This document shows, piece after piece, positions 63,176-64,000 of a DNA stretch of 64,000 bases. Numbering within the stretch: the stretch's first letter is position 1; each line of letters starts with the position of its first letter. The notes below the pieces were generated by a model. It saw only the letters and a list, made by a program, of their open reading frames with translations. It had not been told where the DNA came from and did no database searches. This DNA comes from Melioribacter sp. (GTDB lineage Bacteria; Bacteroidota; Ignavibacteria; Ignavibacteriales; Melioribacteraceae): contig JAHEZQ010000016.1 of the NCBI GenBank assembly GCA_023250955.1, positions 1 through 64,000 of the forward strand. The letters run 5' to 3'. Both the position numbers and the translations under genes were made by a program.

Positions 63176-64000
63176 ATGGCCGAAGCAAAGAAAGATGATG
63201 AAATATTAGGCAAAGCTTATGACGCAAAATTGATGAAGCGGTTGCTTCAGTATGTTAAGCCGTATAAGAAGTATGTAATCATTGCTATTCTTATGAACAT
63301 TATTGTAGCAGCACTAGGTCCTGTTCGTCCATACTTAACAAAAATAGCCTTCGATGAAAATATTAAGAATAATGATTTTCATGGATTGCTGATCATCTGC
63401 GGAATTTTGTTAGCATCACTTATACTTCAAGCTGCTATTCAATATTTTCTTACTTACTACACGGAGTTAATGGGGCAAAAAATTGTTTATGATCTGCGTG
63501 TTCAGATTTTCTCTCATGTACAAAAACTTGCTTTAAGATATTTTGATAAAACTCCTGTTGGAAGAACTGTAACTCGCGTTACAAACGATGTTGATGCGCT
63601 GAACGAAATGTTTTCATCTGGGATAGTTTCGGTCTTCAGTGATATATTTGTAATTATCTGGATTTTTATTTTCATGTTTGCAATGGCTTGGGATCTTTCT
63701 CTTGTTACTCTTGCTGTTATGCCAGTTCTGATTTATGCAACATTTTTATTTAGAAAAAAAGTTAGAGAAATATACCGAGATGTTCGTCTTCATCTTGCAA
63801 GATTAAATTCGTATATGCAGGAACGTGTAACCGGGATGAATGTTGTTCAGATTTTCTCTAAGGAAAAAGATGAATTAGAAAAATTCTCTAGCATTAATAA
63901 TGATAACAAAGTGGTTAATATAAAATCTATCTTCTATTATGCTGTATTTTTCCCGGCAGTTGAAATGTTAAGCGTAATATCAATTGCTCTTATTATTTGG
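63176..64000 (+). CDS. ABC transporter half 2 (partial, runs off the window)
   Basis: ATG 63176 opens a frame without stops to the end of the window (275 codons, incomplete). It begins MAEAKKDDEILGKAYD and has several transmembrane helices. Segments such as LRVQIFSHVQKLALRYFDKTP and TRVTNDVDALNEMF are typical of ABC exporter membrane domains. The ATPase domain lies beyond the window. It is the partner of the preceding gene. Confidence 0.92.
   Translation, partial: MAEAKKDDEILGKAYDAKLMKRLLQYVKPYKKYVIIAILMNIIVAALGPVRPYLTKIAFDENIKNNDFHGLLIICGILLASLILQAAIQYFLTYYTELMGQKIVYDLRVQIFSHVQKLALRYFDKTPVGRTVTRVTNDVDALNEMFSSGIVSVFSDIFVIIWIFIFMFAMAWDLSLVTLAVMPVLIYATFLFRKKVREIYRDVRLHLARLNSYMQERVTGMNVVQIFSKEKDELEKFSSINNDNKVVNIKSIFYYAVFFPAVEMLSVISIALIIW

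Overview
The window reads as a chromosomal segment of a low-GC, Gram-negative member of the FCB group, most likely an Ignavibacteria/Melioribacter-type Bacteroidota relative. The pointers are a secreted protein with a type IX secretion (T9SS) C-terminal sorting domain of the NYPNPFNPTT type, an outer-membrane beta-barrel, phosphoheptose isomerase for LPS core, a fused CcoN-CcoO cbb3 oxidase and several S46 dipeptidyl-peptidases. The taxon is inferred; there is no rRNA or tRNA gene to anchor it. Coding density is high, and several genes are started from TTG codons preceded by good Shine-Dalgarno sequences.

Layout. 1-7 kb: periplasmic PPIase (PpiD/SurA type), beta-barrel protein, aroK-aroB, a secreted GHL10-type glycosidase and a DUF192 protein. 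7-12.5 kb (minus strand): a 14-repeat Ycf48-like T9SS protein, aconitase with an odd lysine-rich tail, and gmhA. 12.7-18.8 kb: membrane protein, OPT oligopeptide transporter, secreted PepF-type oligopeptidase, class V aminotransferase. 18.9-22.1 kb: a small unknown protein, phosphomannomutase, a zinc-ribbon protein with no canonical start codon, and a YceI-MarR pair. 22.3-29 kb: three tandem S46 dipeptidyl-peptidases. 29-34 kb: DUF1289 protein, an ATP-grasp ligase divergent from a C39-like cysteine-peptidase-fold protein, isochorismatase-like hydrolase, SixA, HD protein, methyltransferase. 34-42.5 kb (minus strand): a complete cbb3 oxidase operon ccoI-ccoS-ccoNO-ccoQ-ccoP-ccoG-ccoH-safE. 42.6-46 kb: SDR, small protein, Sua5/YciO-like protein, MFS transporter. 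46-48.8 kb: queC and queF with a small ORF, a DNA methyltransferase and a PmeII-type endonuclease packed between them. 48.9-64 kb: tyrosine phenol-lyase-type enzyme, glnD, murI, Nudix, small dimeric-barrel protein, YkvA/DUF1232, S9 peptidase, leuS, serS and an ABC exporter pair, the second cut by the window end.

Functionally the region suggests an organism that degrades protein and peptides: OPT import, PepF, S46 and S9 peptidases and an amino-acid beta-lyase, respiring with a high-affinity cbb3 oxidase. It has no prophage, insertion sequence or CRISPR that I can see, but it does carry three families of short palindromic intergenic repeats, one copy of which lies in frame inside a coding sequence.

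The most interesting candidates are (1) the restriction-modification cassette nested in a preQ1 operon, (2) the zinc-ribbon gene starting at ATC or ATT, (3) the ATP-grasp/C39-like divergent pair, (4) the histone-like tail on aconitase and (5) the palindromic repeat inserted in a T9SS sorting domain. None can be proved new without database searches.
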